From: Acuticoccus sp. I52.16.1
Lineage (GTDB): Bacteria; Pseudomonadota; Alphaproteobacteria; Rhizobiales; Amorphaceae
DNA: 64,000 bases
NCBI RefSeq assembly: GCF_022865125.1
Contig: NZ_CP094828.1
Location: 4,953,219 to 5,017,218 of the forward strand
Reading direction: 5' to 3'
Positions 11,581-21,599 of the stretch are shown piece by piece. The notes beneath the pieces are model-generated. The model made no database searches and was not told where the DNA came from. It saw only the letters and a list, made by a program, of their open reading frames with translations. How positions within the stretch are numbered: position 1 is the first letter of the stretch; each line of letters opens with the position of its first letter. The translations under genes and the position numbers were made by a program.

Positions 11581-12849
11581 ATGAGCAAAGCGACCAGCGG
11601 CGACGGGAAGAACACCCTCTATTGCTCGTTCTGCGGCAAGAGCCAGCATGAGGTGCGCAAGCTCATCGCCGGGCCGACCGTCTTCATCTGCGACGAGTGC
11701 GTCGAGCTGTGCATGGACATCATCCGGGAGGAGAACAAGTCCTCGCTGGTGAAGTCGCGCGACGGCATCCCGACCCCGCTCGAGATCCGCAAGGTGCTGG
11801 ACGACTACGTGATCGGCCAGCAGGCGGCCAAGAAGGTCCTCTCCGTCGCCGTCCACAACCACTACAAGCGCCTCTCCCACGCCTCCAAGCAGAACGACGT
11901 CGAGCTGGCGAAGTCGAACATACTGCTGATCGGCCCGACCGGTTGCGGCAAGACGCTGCTGGCGCAGACGCTCGCCCGCATCCTGGACGTTCCCTTCACC
12001 ATGGCCGACGCCACGACGCTGACCGAGGCCGGCTACGTCGGCGAAGACGTCGAGAACATCATCCTCAAGCTGCTTCAGTCGGCCGACTACAACGTCGAGC
12101 GGGCCCAGCGCGGCATCGTCTACATCGACGAGGTCGACAAGATCTCGCGCAAGTCCGACAACCCGTCCATCACCCGCGACGTGTCGGGCGAGGGCGTGCA
12201 GCAGGCCCTGCTGAAGATCATGGAGGGCACGGTGGCCTCCGTCCCGCCGCAGGGCGGGCGCAAGCATCCCCAGCAGGAGTTCCTGCAGGTGGACACCACC
12301 AACATCCTCTTCATCTGCGGCGGTGCCTTCGCCGGGCTCGACAAGATCATCTCCGACCGTGGCCGCGGCACGTCGATCGGCTTCAACGCCCAGGTGTTCG
12401 GCGCCGAAGACCGCAAGATCGGCGAGCTCTTCCGCGAGGTGGAGCCGGAGGACCTGCTGAAGTTCGGCCTCATCCCCGAGTTCGTCGGCCGCCTGCCGGT
12501 CCTGGCGACCCTCGAGGACCTCGACGAGCCGGCCCTGGTGCAGATCCTGTCCGAGCCGAAGAACGCGCTGGTCAAGCAGTATCAGCGCCTCTTCGAGATG
12601 GAGGGCGTCGAGCTGACCTTCCACGCCGACGCGTTGAAGGCGATCTCCCGCAAGGCGATCGAGCGCAAGACCGGCGCCCGCGGCCTTCGCTCGATCCTCG
12701 AGGCGATCCTGCTCGACACCATGTACGAGCTTCCAGGCCTCGACGGTGTGCGCGAAGTCGTCATCTCCGACGAGGTCATCGGCGGCACCGCCCGTCCGCT
12801 CTACATCTACGACGATCGCGCCTCGGAGCCCTCGCGCACGTCGGCCTGA
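11581..12849 (+). CDS. clpX: ATP-dependent Clp protease ATP-binding subunit ClpX
   Basis: ClpX is a hexameric AAA+ unfoldase that feeds substrates to ClpP. The 422-residue protein starts with the zinc-binding domain (Cys15, Cys18, Cys37, Cys40). The Walker A motif GPTGCGKT lies near 118-125 and the Walker B motif IDEVDK at 182-187. The IGF-type loop that docks on ClpP is visible as [12 protein letters not shown] 11581 gives the conserved [20 protein letters not shown] start; an in-frame ATG at 11530 would add 17 unconserved residues. It sits between clpP and lon. Confidence 0.98.
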   Translation: MSKATSGDGKNTLYCSFCGKSQHEVRKLIAGPTVFICDECVELCMDIIREENKSSLVKSRDGIPTPLEIRKVLDDYVIGQQAAKKVLSVAVHNHYKRLSHASKQNDVELAKSNILLIGPTGCGKTLLAQTLARILDVPFTMADATTLTEAGYVGEDVENIILKLLQSADYNVERAQRGIVYIDEVDKISRKSDNPSITRDVSGEGVQQALLKIMEGTVASVPPQGGRKHPQQEFLQVDTTNILFICGGAFAGLDKIISDRGRGTSIGFNAQVFGAEDRKIGELFREVEPEDLLKFGLIPEFVGRLPVLATLEDLDEPALVQILSEPKNALVKQYQRLFEMEGVELTFHADALKAISRKAIERKTGARGLRSILEAILLDTMYELPGLDGVREVVISDEVIGGTARPLYIYDDRASEPSRTSA

Positions 12850-13358
12850 TCGCGCGCCCCGCATCCTCAAGGGGCGTCGCAGGCCCTCCTCGGCTCCGAC
12901 ACCCGTGCGCTGGGGTGACGCTGGCACGCAACAACGTAAACGCGCCACCCGGTATTGTCTGCACCCTGTAGATGTGCTTTTCTCGCCTACCGGGGACGCC
13001 GCGTCGGAGGGGGTCGGGTGCAGCCGACCCACCTTCGCCGATGCGGCGCGAGTGGCAGGGGCGTTTCCGTCGCTTTTCGAGGCGGTTGGAGTCGCGCCCC
13101 GACGTGTGGGGTCCAGGGTACGGTCAACGCCCACCCGTCGCCGGTGGTGGGACGAGGCCAGCCTCGGTCAAGTCTTGAAGTCGGCTCATCAGAGGGCCAC
13201 CTCGTCGCCAGAGATGCGATGGTGCATCCCCAACGTCCATTGCCGCACCGCTCGACGATAGTCGTGGGCGGGGGCCGAGAAAGTCGGTTGTGTACGGTGG
13301 ACGGTGGCTCGACTCGTGCATGATGTGGCGAGCTCGGGCCAAGCTGAAAGGACAGTTC
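12850..13358. other. 509-bp clpX-lon intergenic region
   Basis: No gene with family features is seen on either strand. The sequence CTTGAAG at 13174-13180 resembles the -35 half of a heat-shock sigma-32 promoter, but no convincing -10 element follows at 17-18 bases. An AAAGGA SD for lon lies at 13347-13352. Everything else appears to be untranslated leader. Confidence 0.4.
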
Positions 13359-15800
13359 ATGGCAAAGTCGGACGACAATCGCGACACCGGGCCGAACGGG
13401 GCCTCGGGCACTTACCCGGTTCTGCCGCTGCGGGACATCGTGGTGTTCCCGCACATGGTCGTGCCGCTCTTCGTGGGTCGCGAGAAGTCCATCCGCGCGC
13501 TTGAGGAAGTCATGCGTGCGGACAATCAGATCCTGCTGGTGACCCAGCGCGAGGCGGGGGACGACGATCCCAAGCCCGAGCGCCTGTTCACGATCGGCAC
13601 GCTGGCGACCGTGCTGCAGCTCCTCAAGCTCCCGGACGGGACCGTGAAGGTCCTGGTCGAAGGCACTGCGCGCGCCGAGATCGAGACGTTCACCGACCGC
13701 GCCGACTTCTTCGAGGCCGAGGCCGCCGAGGTCGCAGAGCCCACCTACGACGAGACCGAGGCGCAGGCCCTGTCGCGCTCCGTGGTTTCGGAGTTCGAGA
13801 ACTACGTCAAGCTCAACAAGAAGATCTCGCCCGAGGTCATCTCCGCGGTCGGCCAGATCGAGGACCACGCTAAGCTCGCCGACACGGTCGCCTCGCACCT
13901 GGTCGTGAAGATCCCGGTCAAGCAGGAGATCCTGGGGACCGCGTCCGTCATCGAGCGCTTCGAGAAGGTGCTCGGGATCATGAACGGCGAGATCTCGGTC
14001 CTGCAGGTCGAGAAGCGGATCCGCAGCCGCGTCAAGCGCCAGATGGAGAAGACGCAGCGCGAGTACTATCTCAACGAGCAGATGCGCGCGATCCAGAAGG
14101 AGCTGGGTGACGGCGAGGACGGCAAGGACGAGCTGGCCGAGCTGGAAGAGCGCATCAAGGCCACCAAGCTCTCGAAGGAAGCACGGGAGAAGGCGGACGC
14201 CGAGCTGAAGAAGCTGCGGCAGATGTCGCCGATGTCGGCCGAGGCGACGGTGGTGCGCAACTACCTCGACTGGCTGCTGTCGATCCCCTGGAAGAAGCCC
14301 TCCAAGGTCAAGAACGACCTCGACAACGCGCAGCAGATCCTCGACGTCGACCACCATGGCCTGGAGAAGGTCAAGGAGCGGATCATCGAGTACCTGGCCG
14401 TGCAGGCACGCGCCAACAAGCTGAAGGGGCCGATTTTGTGCCTCGTCGGCCCGCCGGGCGTGGGCAAGACGTCGCTCGCCAAGTCCATCGCCAAGGCGAC
14501 CGGACGCGAGTTCGTGCGCATCTCGCTGGGCGGCGTGCGGGACGAGGCCGAGATCCGCGGACACCGCCGGACCTACATCGGCTCGCTGCCGGGCAAGATC
14601 ATCCAGTCGATGAAGAAGGCCAAGAAATCCAATCCGCTCTTCCTGCTCGACGAGATCGACAAGATGGGCATGGACTTCCGCGGCGATCCCTCGTCGGCCC
14701 TCCTCGAGGTGCTGGATCCGGAGCAGAACGCCAACTTCATGGACCACTATCTGGAGGTCGAGTACGACCTCTCGTCGGTGATGTTCGTGACGACGGCCAA
14801 CACGCTGAACATCCCCGGCCCCTTGATGGACCGGATGGAGGTGATACGCATCGCCGGCTACACCGAGGACGAGAAAGTGGAGATCGCGCGTCGCCACCTG
14901 ATCTCCAAGTCGGTGTCCGACCATGGCCTGAAGGCGGGTGAATTTGCCATCGACGACGAGGCGCTGCGCCACCTGATCCGCCGCTACACGCGCGAATCGG
15001 GCGTGCGCAACCTGGAGCGCGAGATCGCCACCCTGGCCCGTAAGGCGGTGAAGGAGATCCTCACCTCCAAGGGCGAGACGAAGTCGATCGAGGTCGACGT
15101 CGACAAGGTGGAGGCCTATCTCGGCCCGCCGCGGCACCGCTACGGCCAGGCCGAGCTGGAGGACCAGGTCGGCGTCGCGACGGGTCTCGCCTGGACCGAG
15201 GTCGGCGGCGAACTGCTCACGATCGAGGGTCTCATGATGCCCGGCAAGGGCAAGATGACCGTGACCGGCAACCTTCGTGACGTCATGAAGGAGTCGATCT
15301 CGGCCGCGGCCAGCTACGTGCGCAGCCGCGCGCTCGACGTCGGCGTCGCCCCGCCGATGTTCGACCGGCGCGACATCCACGTCCACGTGCCGGAGGGTGC
15401 GACGCCGAAGGACGGCCCGTCCGCCGGTATCGCCATGGCCACCGCGGTGGTCTCGGTGCTGACCGGCATCCCGATTCGTCGCAACGTGGCGATGACGGGG
15501 GAGATCACGCTGCGTGGCCGGGTGCTGCCGATCGGCGGTCTGAAGGAGAAGCTGCTGGCGGCTCTGCGCGGCGGTATCACCACCGTTCTGATCCCGGAAG
15601 AGAACGCCAAGGACCTGGCGGACATTCCGGACAACGTGAAGAACGCGCTGGAGATCGTGCCGGTGTCGCGGGTAGACGAGGTGCTGCAGCGTGCCCTGGT
15701 GCGAATGCCCGAGCCCATCGAGTGGACCGAGCCGGAGTACGCCGACGATCCCCGCAAGGGGACGGCGGAGGACGACGAGGCCACCTTTCGCGCCCACTGA
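13359..15800 (+). CDS. lon: ATP-dependent protease Lon
   Basis: Lon is a homohexameric AAA+ serine protease that degrades damaged and regulatory proteins. The 813-residue protein has the N-terminal LON substrate domain ([20 protein letters not shown], about 19-38) and a Walker A motif GPPGVGKT in the AAA+ module. The C-terminal protease domain has catalytic Ser688 (DGPSAGIA) and Lys731 ([10 protein letters not shown]). The distance of 43 residues between them matches the E. coli enzyme. ATG 13359 is preceded by AAAGGA with six-base spacing; longer in-frame starts lack this. A strong terminator follows. Confidence 0.98.
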   Translation: MAKSDDNRDTGPNGASGTYPVLPLRDIVVFPHMVVPLFVGREKSIRALEEVMRADNQILLVTQREAGDDDPKPERLFTIGTLATVLQLLKLPDGTVKVLVEGTARAEIETFTDRADFFEAEAAEVAEPTYDETEAQALSRSVVSEFENYVKLNKKISPEVISAVGQIEDHAKLADTVASHLVVKIPVKQEILGTASVIERFEKVLGIMNGEISVLQVEKRIRSRVKRQMEKTQREYYLNEQMRAIQKELGDGEDGKDELAELEERIKATKLSKEAREKADAELKKLRQMSPMSAEATVVRNYLDWLLSIPWKKPSKVKNDLDNAQQILDVDHHGLEKVKERIIEYLAVQARANKLKGPILCLVGPPGVGKTSLAKSIAKATGREFVRISLGGVRDEAEIRGHRRTYIGSLPGKIIQSMKKAKKSNPLFLLDEIDKMGMDFRGDPSSALLEVLDPEQNANFMDHYLEVEYDLSSVMFVTTANTLNIPGPLMDRMEVIRIAGYTEDEKVEIARRHLISKSVSDHGLKAGEFAIDDEALRHLIRRYTRESGVRNLEREIATLARKAVKEILTSKGETKSIEVDVDKVEAYLGPPRHRYGQAELEDQVGVATGLAWTEVGGELLTIEGLMMPGKGKMTVTGNLRDVMKESISAAASYVRSRALDVGVAPPMFDRRDIHVHVPEGATPKDGPSAGIAMATAVVSVLTGIPIRRNVAMTGEITLRGRVLPIGGLKEKLLAALRGGITTVLIPEENAKDLADIPDNVKNALEIVPVSRVDEVLQRALVRMPEPIEWTEPEYADDPRKGTAEDDEATFRAH

Positions 15801-15847
15801 GGCCGTCGCGAAGCGGGGCGGCTGAGCCCCACGGCTGATCGAAACGG

Positions 15848-15880
15848 AAAGAGGCGGGGGAAACCCCGCCTCTTTTGCGT
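15848..15880 (+). terminator. Strong terminator after lon
   Basis: A 12-bp perfect stem (15848-15859 with 15864-15875) and a GAAA loop are followed by a T-rich stretch. This indicates that lon and hupB are separate transcripts. Confidence 0.9.
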
Positions 15881-16318
15881 TTTTCGGCTCGATTCGGCCC
15901 GCGCGCTTGGCCTATGGCCGTGCGACGGACCGACGCGGATCCGCCCGCCACGGGGGCCGCGACGGGGCTGAAGGAACAGCGAAAGACAAACCGGGGAATG
16001 CCATGAATTCACCGGTGAAAGACCTTGAAAGTGCCGCAATGTTGTTTTGGATGCTGCCTGGCCGTTTCGGCGAATCGCCAGCGAATCTGCGCGGCTCGAT
16101 TCGGCCGCGCCCCGGTGCGGTCGCATTTCGAGTCGGGATTTCTTGAAAAATGTTGCGCTTGGAGGACCGGCTCGCGTCCTCGGGCATCACTTTTGGCATT
16201 TTCGTAAGGTTTGAAGCTCAAATTCCCAGGGAAACAGGGGCCTTTTCATCGGAATCGTCTAGTCGTATGGGGACGATGATGACAGGGTGACCCGGTCATC
16301 CGCAAAAGGAGAGACGGA
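15881..16318. other. lon-hupB intergenic region with a 15-bp direct repeat
   Basis: A stretch of about 440 bases without a supported gene. CGGCTCGATTCGGCC occurs twice, at 15885-15899 and 16092-16106. A small hairpin, GAGGAC/GTCCTC, lies at 16162-16181. The frame MNSPVKDLESAAMLFW (47 codons from 16003) is open but has no family features. The hupB leader is probably at the 3' end, with AAGGAG near 16304-16309. Confidence 0.45.
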
Positions 16319-16594
16319 ATGAAGAAAGCCGAACTCGCCGCCGAGGTGGCGGAGCAAGCCGGCATCGACGCCAAGGCCGCCGCCAAGGCCGTCGACGCCA
16401 CGTTCAACGCCATCATCGGTGCGATGAAATCTGGCGATGAAGTCCGCATCACCAACTTCGGTGTGTTCAGCGTGACGGACCGCCCCGAGTCGCAGGGTCG
16501 CAACCCTCAGACGAAGGAGCCCATCACGATCAAGGCGGCGAAGGTCCCGAAATTCAAGCCGGGCAAGCCGCTGAAGGACGCCCTCAACGCGTAA
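16319..16594 (+). CDS. hupB: DNA-binding protein HU
   Basis: HU is a small basic nucleoid protein that bends and wraps DNA. The 91-residue protein has the N-terminal helical dimer domain (KKAELAAEVAEQAGIDAKAA), the motif ITNFGVFSV and a beta-arm containing RNPQTKEPITI. It ends with the conserved PKFKPGKPLKDALN. IHF subunits differ in the arm and in length, so HU is favoured. A clear AAGGAG precedes the ATG, and the position after lon is conserved in alphaproteobacteria. Confidence 0.97.
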   Translation: MKKAELAAEVAEQAGIDAKAAAKAVDATFNAIIGAMKSGDEVRITNFGVFSVTDRPESQGRNPQTKEPITIKAAKVPKFKPGKPLKDALNA

Positions 16595-16620
16595 CGCTGC
16601 GACCTGAGAAGGTCGTGGCC

Positions 16621-16655
16621 GGACCGACCGGATCCTCGACGGGATCCGGCGGTCC
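16621..16655. terminator. Hairpin between convergent hupB and AI-2E gene
   Basis: CCGGATCC/GGATCCGG (8 bp) is extended by GGACCG/CGGTCC (6 bp) with one bulged A. There is no T-tract, so it could be a bidirectional intrinsic stop or only an RNA-stabilising hairpin. Confidence 0.4.
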
Positions 16656-16714
16656 AGCGCCGCGGGGGGCGCCCCGGTTGCGGCGCCACCTTTGCGGAGC
16701 GGTGATCTCCCGCC

Positions 16715-17875
16715 TCAAGGCAGGCGCGGGATCTCCATCTCCGGTTTCGCGTCTTCCTCTTCGGCGAGGTTCGTCGCACCCGACAGGAACGTGCCGAAGA
16801 GCTGCATCTCGGGGATATTGTCGCTCATCACCTTCACGATGATGAGGATGGGAACGGCCAGGATCACGCCCGCCACCCCCCAGATGAACCCCCACAAGGC
16901 GATCGACAACAAGATGGCGACCGGGTTCAACTCCAGCCGCTGTCCAAGGACGCTCGGCGTGATGAAATGGCCCTCGATGGTGGTGATCGCGAAGTAGGCG
17001 AGCCCCGGTGCGATGGCCCAGATCGGATCCTGATAGGTCAGGAGCCCGATGAGGACGCCCGACCCGGTGCCCACGAGCGAGCCCACGAACGGCAGATAGT
17101 TCAGCAGGAACGCCGCCAGCCCCCACAGTGCCGGACTCGGCATCCCCAGCAGGAACATCACGCAGGCGATCGACAGACCGAAGCCGGCGTTGATGACAGT
17201 GATCGTCAACAGGTATTTCGATACCGTGGTGACGATGTTGTTCACCACCATCAGAGAGCGCTTCTTGTCCGACAGCTTGGGCGAGGCGTGGACGATCTTC
17301 TCGTAGATCAGCCGGTTGGTGACCAGCAGGAAGTAGGTGAGGGCGATGGCGACCACGAGGGTCGAGGCGATGTTGCCGATGTTGGAGGCGGCGCGGTTGA
17401 GCAGCCCCGGCTGGCGCATCACCACCTCGCGCACCATCGGGTCCGACGTCGCCTTGGTGATCTCCTCGACCTCCTTGCTCGCCTCGGTGATCGTGGCGAC
17501 CGGTTCGCGCAGCTGTGCGAGCCGCGCCTTCAGCTCGCGGCCGATGGACGGCGCGTCGTTGATGTAGCTGGCGATCGGCTGGGCGAGCGTCAGGGCGGCG
17601 ATCGCGAGTGCCAACGTCACCGCCGAGACGAGGATGAAGGCAGACAGACCCGGCCAGATGCGCCGCTGTAGCCACAGGTTGATCGGCGTCAGCGTCAACG
17701 AGATGACGAAGGCCAGAACCACCGGCAGGATCAGGCTTTCGGCATAGTCGAAGGCGGCCAGGACGGCGAGAGTTGCAAGAATGACGAGCGGGGCCTTCAC
17801 GCCCGATCCCACATGGACCGGGATTTTGGCGATGAACTGATCCTCGGCGGCGGGGGTTTGGTCGTCTGCGGACAA
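16715..17875 (-). CDS. AI-2E family (PerM/TqsA-type) transporter
   Basis: A 386-residue inner-membrane protein with about eight transmembrane spans. The conserved central and C-terminal family motifs are visible: LLNYLPFVGSLVGTG, TTIEGHFITPSVLGQRLELNP and LWGFIWGVAGVILAVPIL. Family members include exporters of the AI-2 signal and Na+/H+ antiporter-like proteins, so the substrate cannot be predicted. A TTG start at 17875 is chosen because GGAAGGAG lies eight bases upstream. The frame is open far upstream but without such a signal. The gene is divergent from the YihY-family gene. Confidence 0.85.
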   Translation of the reverse strand: MSADDQTPAAEDQFIAKIPVHVGSGVKAPLVILATLAVLAAFDYAESLILPVVLAFVISLTLTPINLWLQRRIWPGLSAFILVSAVTLALAIAALTLAQPIASYINDAPSIGRELKARLAQLREPVATITEASKEVEEITKATSDPMVREVVMRQPGLLNRAASNIGNIASTLVVAIALTYFLLVTNRLIYEKIVHASPKLSDKKRSLMVVNNIVTTVSKYLLTITVINAGFGLSIACVMFLLGMPSPALWGLAAFLLNYLPFVGSLVGTGSGVLIGLLTYQDPIWAIAPGLAYFAITTIEGHFITPSVLGQRLELNPVAILLSIALWGFIWGVAGVILAVPILIIVKVMSDNIPEMQLFGTFLSGATNLAEEEDAKPEMEIPRLP

Positions 17876-17924
17876 GCGTGCGGCTCCTTCCGTACGGGCG
17901 CGGGGTCGGTTAGGTCTACGCGGC

Positions 17925-17965
17925 ACGCGTCGACCCTGAGCAACAACGCGTCGACCTGGAGCAAC
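17925..17965. repeat. Tandem 20-bp direct repeat in a divergent promoter region
   Basis: ACGCGTCGACC followed by CTGAGCAAC (17925-17944) recurs as ACGCGTCGACC followed by TGGAGCAAC (17946-17965). The copies are identical at 18 of 20 positions with a 21-bp period, about two helical turns. They lie between the AI-2E start (17875) and the YihY start (18008), so a regulator could bind both copies on one face of the DNA. Confidence 0.6.
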
Positions 17966-18007
17966 GTTCGTCTCAACCTGACGTGTTCGGCAAAAAAAGG
18001 ACCCGGC

Positions 18008-19036
18008 GTGGATGCTTCCTCGCGACTGACCTCTCTCAATCAGGAGCCCGGGCGGCGCAAATCCGTTCCGCCGAGTAAGCTGCCTTATCATGAGCGGCTG
18101 CGGGGGCGAGCGGCGCACAACCCGTTCCAGATCGGTTGGCGGGGCTGGTGCGACATCCTGGTGCGGGTGGTCGAGCGTGTCTCGATCGACAACCTGGGGC
18201 TCATCACCGCCGGGGTGACCTTCTACGTGTTCCTGGCGCTGATCCCGGCGATGATCGCGGTGGTCACCTTCTACGGCATCACCACCTCCTCGCTCACGCT
18301 GGAGACGCACGTCTCCTTCCTGCACGGCTACCTGCCCGACCAGGCGATCGAATGGATCGCGCACGAGATCGGCCGCGTGTCGAAGGCGCAGGAGAACGGG
18401 TTGACGCTGACCTTTCTGCTCAGCCTGGGCATCTCTCTCTGGTCGATGAACAACGCGGTGATCGCGCTCTTCGGTGCCATGAACATCGCCTACGGGGAGG
18501 TGGAGAAGCGCGGCACCATTACCCTCTACCTCAAGGCTTTCGGGGTGACGCTGGCGGCGCTCCTCGTCGGCATCTTGATGATCGGCGCGATCGTCGTGGT
18601 GCCGCTGGTGTTCGGCGGCGACGACGGCGGGCTCGACTATGGCGGCCGGCGGGTCACGGCGCCGGCGCTCTTCGTCATGGTGTCGATCGCCGCGGCGACG
18701 ATCTTCCGGCTGGGGCCGAGCCGGCGCGCGGCGCGCTGGCGGTGGATCTCGGTGGGAGCGGTGACGGTGTCGCTGGGCTGGCTCGCCGCGTCCACCTTGC
18801 TCTCGTGGTACCTGTCCAACATCGCCGACTATGCGGCGATGTACGGGTCTCTCGGAACCGTGATCGCGCTGATGTTCTGGTTCTACATCTCCATCTACAT
18901 CCTACTGCTGGGGGCGGAGCTGGCCGCGGAGGTGGAGCACCAGACGATGGTGGACACCACCGTCGGCCCGGACCAGCCGGTCGGTCGCCGGGGCGCCTAC
19001 GTGGCGGACACGGTCGGACGTGCCTCGCGGGTGTGA
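18008..19036 (+). CDS. YihY/BrkB family inner-membrane protein
   Basis: A 342-residue membrane protein with about six spans. The family motif SIDNLGLITAGVTFYVFLALIPAMIA is followed by YLPDQAIEWI, SMNNAVIALFGAMNIAY and the C-terminal GSLGTVIALMFWFYISIYILLLGAELAAE. The cellular role of this family is unclear; it was once wrongly taken for RNase BN. The GTG start at 18008 has AAAGGA six bases upstream, while the longer open frame from 17813 runs back through the divergent gene. The charged N-terminus (about 40 residues) is cytoplasmic. Confidence 0.88.
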   Translation: MDASSRLTSLNQEPGRRKSVPPSKLPYHERLRGRAAHNPFQIGWRGWCDILVRVVERVSIDNLGLITAGVTFYVFLALIPAMIAVVTFYGITTSSLTLETHVSFLHGYLPDQAIEWIAHEIGRVSKAQENGLTLTFLLSLGISLWSMNNAVIALFGAMNIAYGEVEKRGTITLYLKAFGVTLAALLVGILMIGAIVVVPLVFGGDDGGLDYGGRRVTAPALFVMVSIAAATIFRLGPSRRAARWRWISVGAVTVSLGWLAASTLLSWYLSNIADYAAMYGSLGTVIALMFWFYISIYILLLGAELAAEVEHQTMVDTTVGPDQPVGRRGAYVADTVGRASRV

Positions 19037-19214
19037 CCGTCGACGGTCAGCCGCCGCACAGCATTTTGCCGGAAAATGAGAGGGTTTCGGGGCGCGGAGA
19101 GCCGGTCTGCGGCCTGCGGCGGGCCGCCGTGACGACGCAGCATAGGATTCGATGCAACATTTACCGAGGTTGCCCGTTTTCTGACCACGACCATCAACGT
19201 CAGAGGAGCCAGTC

Positions 19215-19412
19215 ATGAATTGGGACCAGATCCAGGGTCAGTGGAAACAGCTCGCCGGTCGCGCCCAGACCGAGTGGGGCGAACTCACCAACGACGATGT
19301 CGACCAGGTGGCCGGCGATCGGCTGCGGCTGGAAGGGAAAATTCAGGAACGCTACGGCAAAAACAAGGAAGAAGCGCGCGAGGCAGTCGACGCGTGGATC
19401 GCCCGGCTCTAG
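19215..19412 (+). CDS. CsbD family stress protein
   Basis: A 65-residue hydrophilic protein, MNWDQIQGQWKQLAGRAQ..., with the full CsbD signature: NWDQIxGxWKQ at the start, then a WGELTNDD turn and a GKIQERYGKNKEEA helix. CsbD-type proteins accumulate under general stress in many bacteria, but their biochemical role is unknown. An AGGAG precedes the ATG. It sits at the left edge of the general stress response locus, so control by EcfG is plausible, yet I could not find an exact EcfG promoter in its 178-base upstream gap. Confidence 0.9.
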   Translation: MNWDQIQGQWKQLAGRAQTEWGELTNDDVDQVAGDRLRLEGKIQERYGKNKEEAREAVDAWIARL

Positions 19413-19520
19413 ATGGGATTATAACCAGATTAAGACTTTCGCGGGCTCCGGCCCGCGGATGCCGGCTCTAGGGAATCCGGGTGAGGCGCCGCCACGCCCG
19501 GATGAATGGGATCATGGTGC

Positions 19521-21350
19521 ATGAACGGGTCGGCTGACGCCGCCACTACCATTGCAATCGCCCAGCTCGGCACCATCGCCGCGCTGACGATCTTTGCAAT
19601 CGTAGGCCGCGGACCGACCGCGCGCCTGATCTCGGCGTTCGCCGCGTGCGTGCTCTTCCTGTCGAGCGATCTGGTGTGGCATCTGGTCGGCTGGGGCGAG
19701 ACCGTTCCCGTCGCGCTGCCGGCGACGATGGGGGTCACGGACTTCGCGGCGGTGGCGAGCGGCACGCAATTCGCCGTGGCGCTGGCGACCGCTGCGGCCG
19801 CCGGCGGCGGGCTCGTCCTGGCGCTGGTCTATGCCGGGCGCCGCTTCGCCGGCTTCCGGGCCGAGCGACGCGCCGAGAAGAACCCCGGCCAGACGCCGCA
19901 TGCCGCCGAGGCTCGCAACAAACGCCTCATGGGCATCCTCCAGCGCGAGCACGAGAAGCTGCGTTCCGTGCGCGAGATGCACCGCTATCTCGAGCTGGCC
20001 ACGCGCAACTCGCAGATCACCGTCCTCTTCCAGGACCTCGATCTGCGCTACCAATGGGTCATCAACCCGCGCCCATTCCTCATCCCGGAAGACATCGTCG
20101 GCAAGTCCGACGAGGAGATCCTGCCCGAGCAGGTGCGCGCGCTCGTCGTCGGCCATAAGACGCGCGCGCTGCAGACCGGCACCACGCAGACATTCGAGAT
20201 CGAGATTCCCGGCAACGACGAGCGGGCCTGGTTCCGCATGGACGTCGTGCCGATCTCCAACGAAGACAACCGCCTGACCGGCCTCGTGTGCACCGCGATC
20301 GACATCTCCCGCTCCAAACGGCTGGACATGATGCGCACGGACCTGTCGCGCCGTCTGGCGGAGACGCTGCAACGCTTCAACCTGGCGCTGCGGTCCGAGA
20401 AGATCATGGTGTTCAGCCAGGACACGGAGCTGCGCTACACCTGGGCCAACTCCGACGAGACGCAGATCGGCTCGATCATCGGCCGGACCGACGACGAGGT
20501 GATCCCGGAGCCCGATCGCGGGCAGATCATGGGCCTGAAGCGCCGGGTGATCGAGACCAAGCGGCCGCTGTCCGGCGAAATCGGCATCGGCGAGGCAGGG
20601 GAGCGGCGCTGGTACGACCTCCACATCGAGCCGAACCTGAAGCCGGACGGAACGGTGCTGGGCATCACCTGCGCCTCGATCGACATCACCCACCGCAAGC
20701 GCAACGAGGAGCAGATGCGCCTCGTGATGCGCGAGCTGACGCACCGCACCAAGAACCTCCTCACCGTGGTGATCGCCATCGCGCGGCAGACGTCGACCCA
20801 GTCGGCCACGGTGGAGGCGTTCGTGCCGGCGCTGATCGCACGGCTGCGGGCGCTGTCGGCGGCGCAGGACCTCATCGTCGCGGATGAGTGGGCCGGCGTC
20901 GACATCGGCGATCTCGTGCGCGTCCTGGTGGCGCAGTTCATCCCGCCGCAATCCTCGCGCGTGGCGATCGGCGGACCGCCGGTGATCCTGTCGCCGGAAG
21001 CGTCGCAGAACCTCGGTTTGGCGATCCATGAGCTTGCCGCCAATGCGGTGCAATATGGTGCGTTCGCCAATGCCAACGGCACGCTGGACGTCGCATGGTC
21101 GGTCGAGACCGTCGACGAGACGGAGGTGCTCTCGTTCACCTGGACGGAGACCGGCGGTCCGGCCGTCAGCGAGCCGACACGGCGCGGCTTCGGCATGACG
21201 GTCATCGAGCGCAACCTGGCCCGCGCCCTGCGGGCCGACGTCGACCTCGCCTTCACGCCCGACGGCCTCATCGCCAAGATGACGCTGCCGCTGGAGGGGA
21301 TCGTCCCCTTCGCCAGCCCCGACCGCGCGCTCCTCGCGCAGGCGTCCTGA
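19521..21350 (+). CDS. Membrane-anchored PAS-PAS HWE-family histidine kinase
   Basis: A sensor kinase of about 609 residues. Three hydrophobic segments lie in the first 110 residues. Two PAS domains follow: the first contains QITVLFQDLDLRYQWV and the second IMVFSQDTELRYTWA. The C-terminal HWE kinase module has phosphoacceptor His408 in RELTHRTKNLLTVV, the N-box HELAANAVQYGAFAN and the TWTETGGPAV element. HWE/HisKA_2 kinases are the usual phosphodonors of PhyR in this class, and the gene lies 2 kb from the ecfG locus. The two PAS domains begin with very similar sequence, suggesting internal duplication. ATG 19506 is an alternative start. Confidence 0.9.
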   Translation: MNGSADAATTIAIAQLGTIAALTIFAIVGRGPTARLISAFAACVLFLSSDLVWHLVGWGETVPVALPATMGVTDFAAVASGTQFAVALATAAAAGGGLVLALVYAGRRFAGFRAERRAEKNPGQTPHAAEARNKRLMGILQREHEKLRSVREMHRYLELATRNSQITVLFQDLDLRYQWVINPRPFLIPEDIVGKSDEEILPEQVRALVVGHKTRALQTGTTQTFEIEIPGNDERAWFRMDVVPISNEDNRLTGLVCTAIDISRSKRLDMMRTDLSRRLAETLQRFNLALRSEKIMVFSQDTELRYTWANSDETQIGSIIGRTDDEVIPEPDRGQIMGLKRRVIETKRPLSGEIGIGEAGERRWYDLHIEPNLKPDGTVLGITCASIDITHRKRNEEQMRLVMRELTHRTKNLLTVVIAIARQTSTQSATVEAFVPALIARLRALSAAQDLIVADEWAGVDIGDLVRVLVAQFIPPQSSRVAIGGPPVILSPEASQNLGLAIHELAANAVQYGAFANANGTLDVAWSVETVDETEVLSFTWTETGGPAVSEPTRRGFGMTVIERNLARALRADVDLAFTPDGLIAKMTLPLEGIVPFASPDRALLAQAS

Positions 21351-21500
21351 CGCGGCCGCCCATTAGCCTGAAGGCAACGCCGGCGACGGACGCGGACCGC
21401 CGTGCGCGCGGGGGCGAAAACTCCAAACCGGCATTTGATTTATCGCCGATTTAGGCGACGGGTTTGTCGGGGCAAAGTGGTCGCGCGGGGCCAACAATGT

Positions 21501-21525
21501 GGAACGGGGCGGGCTCTGTTGGATT
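21501..21525 (+). promoter_or_regulatory. Possible EcfG promoter before the PPOX-fold stress gene
   Basis: GGAAC at 21501-21505 is a perfect -35. Sixteen bases later the sequence is GATT rather than CGTT, so the -10 is imperfect. It lies about 75 bases upstream of the gene at 21600. Confidence 0.3.
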
Positions 21526-21599
21526 GGTGTTGACACAGAGCGCGCGGTGCCGCCCCGGCTGGGGCGTGCGACGCTCCCGCTCGAATGTTGGAGCACCTC

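Noticed and set aside
13174-13200. A possible heat-shock (sigma-32) promoter upstream of lon
   Set aside because: The CTTGAAG half fits, but no acceptable -10 element follows at the required distance.
12987-15797. A 936-codon open frame on the minus strand opposite lon
   Set aside because: It is the antisense shadow of lon in high-GC DNA: its composition is dominated by Arg, Gly, Asp and Val runs, it has no family motif, and lon itself is certain.
15907-16146. A 79-codon plus-strand frame in the lon-hupB gap
   Set aside because: No family features and no good ribosome-binding site; kept only as part of the intergenic description.
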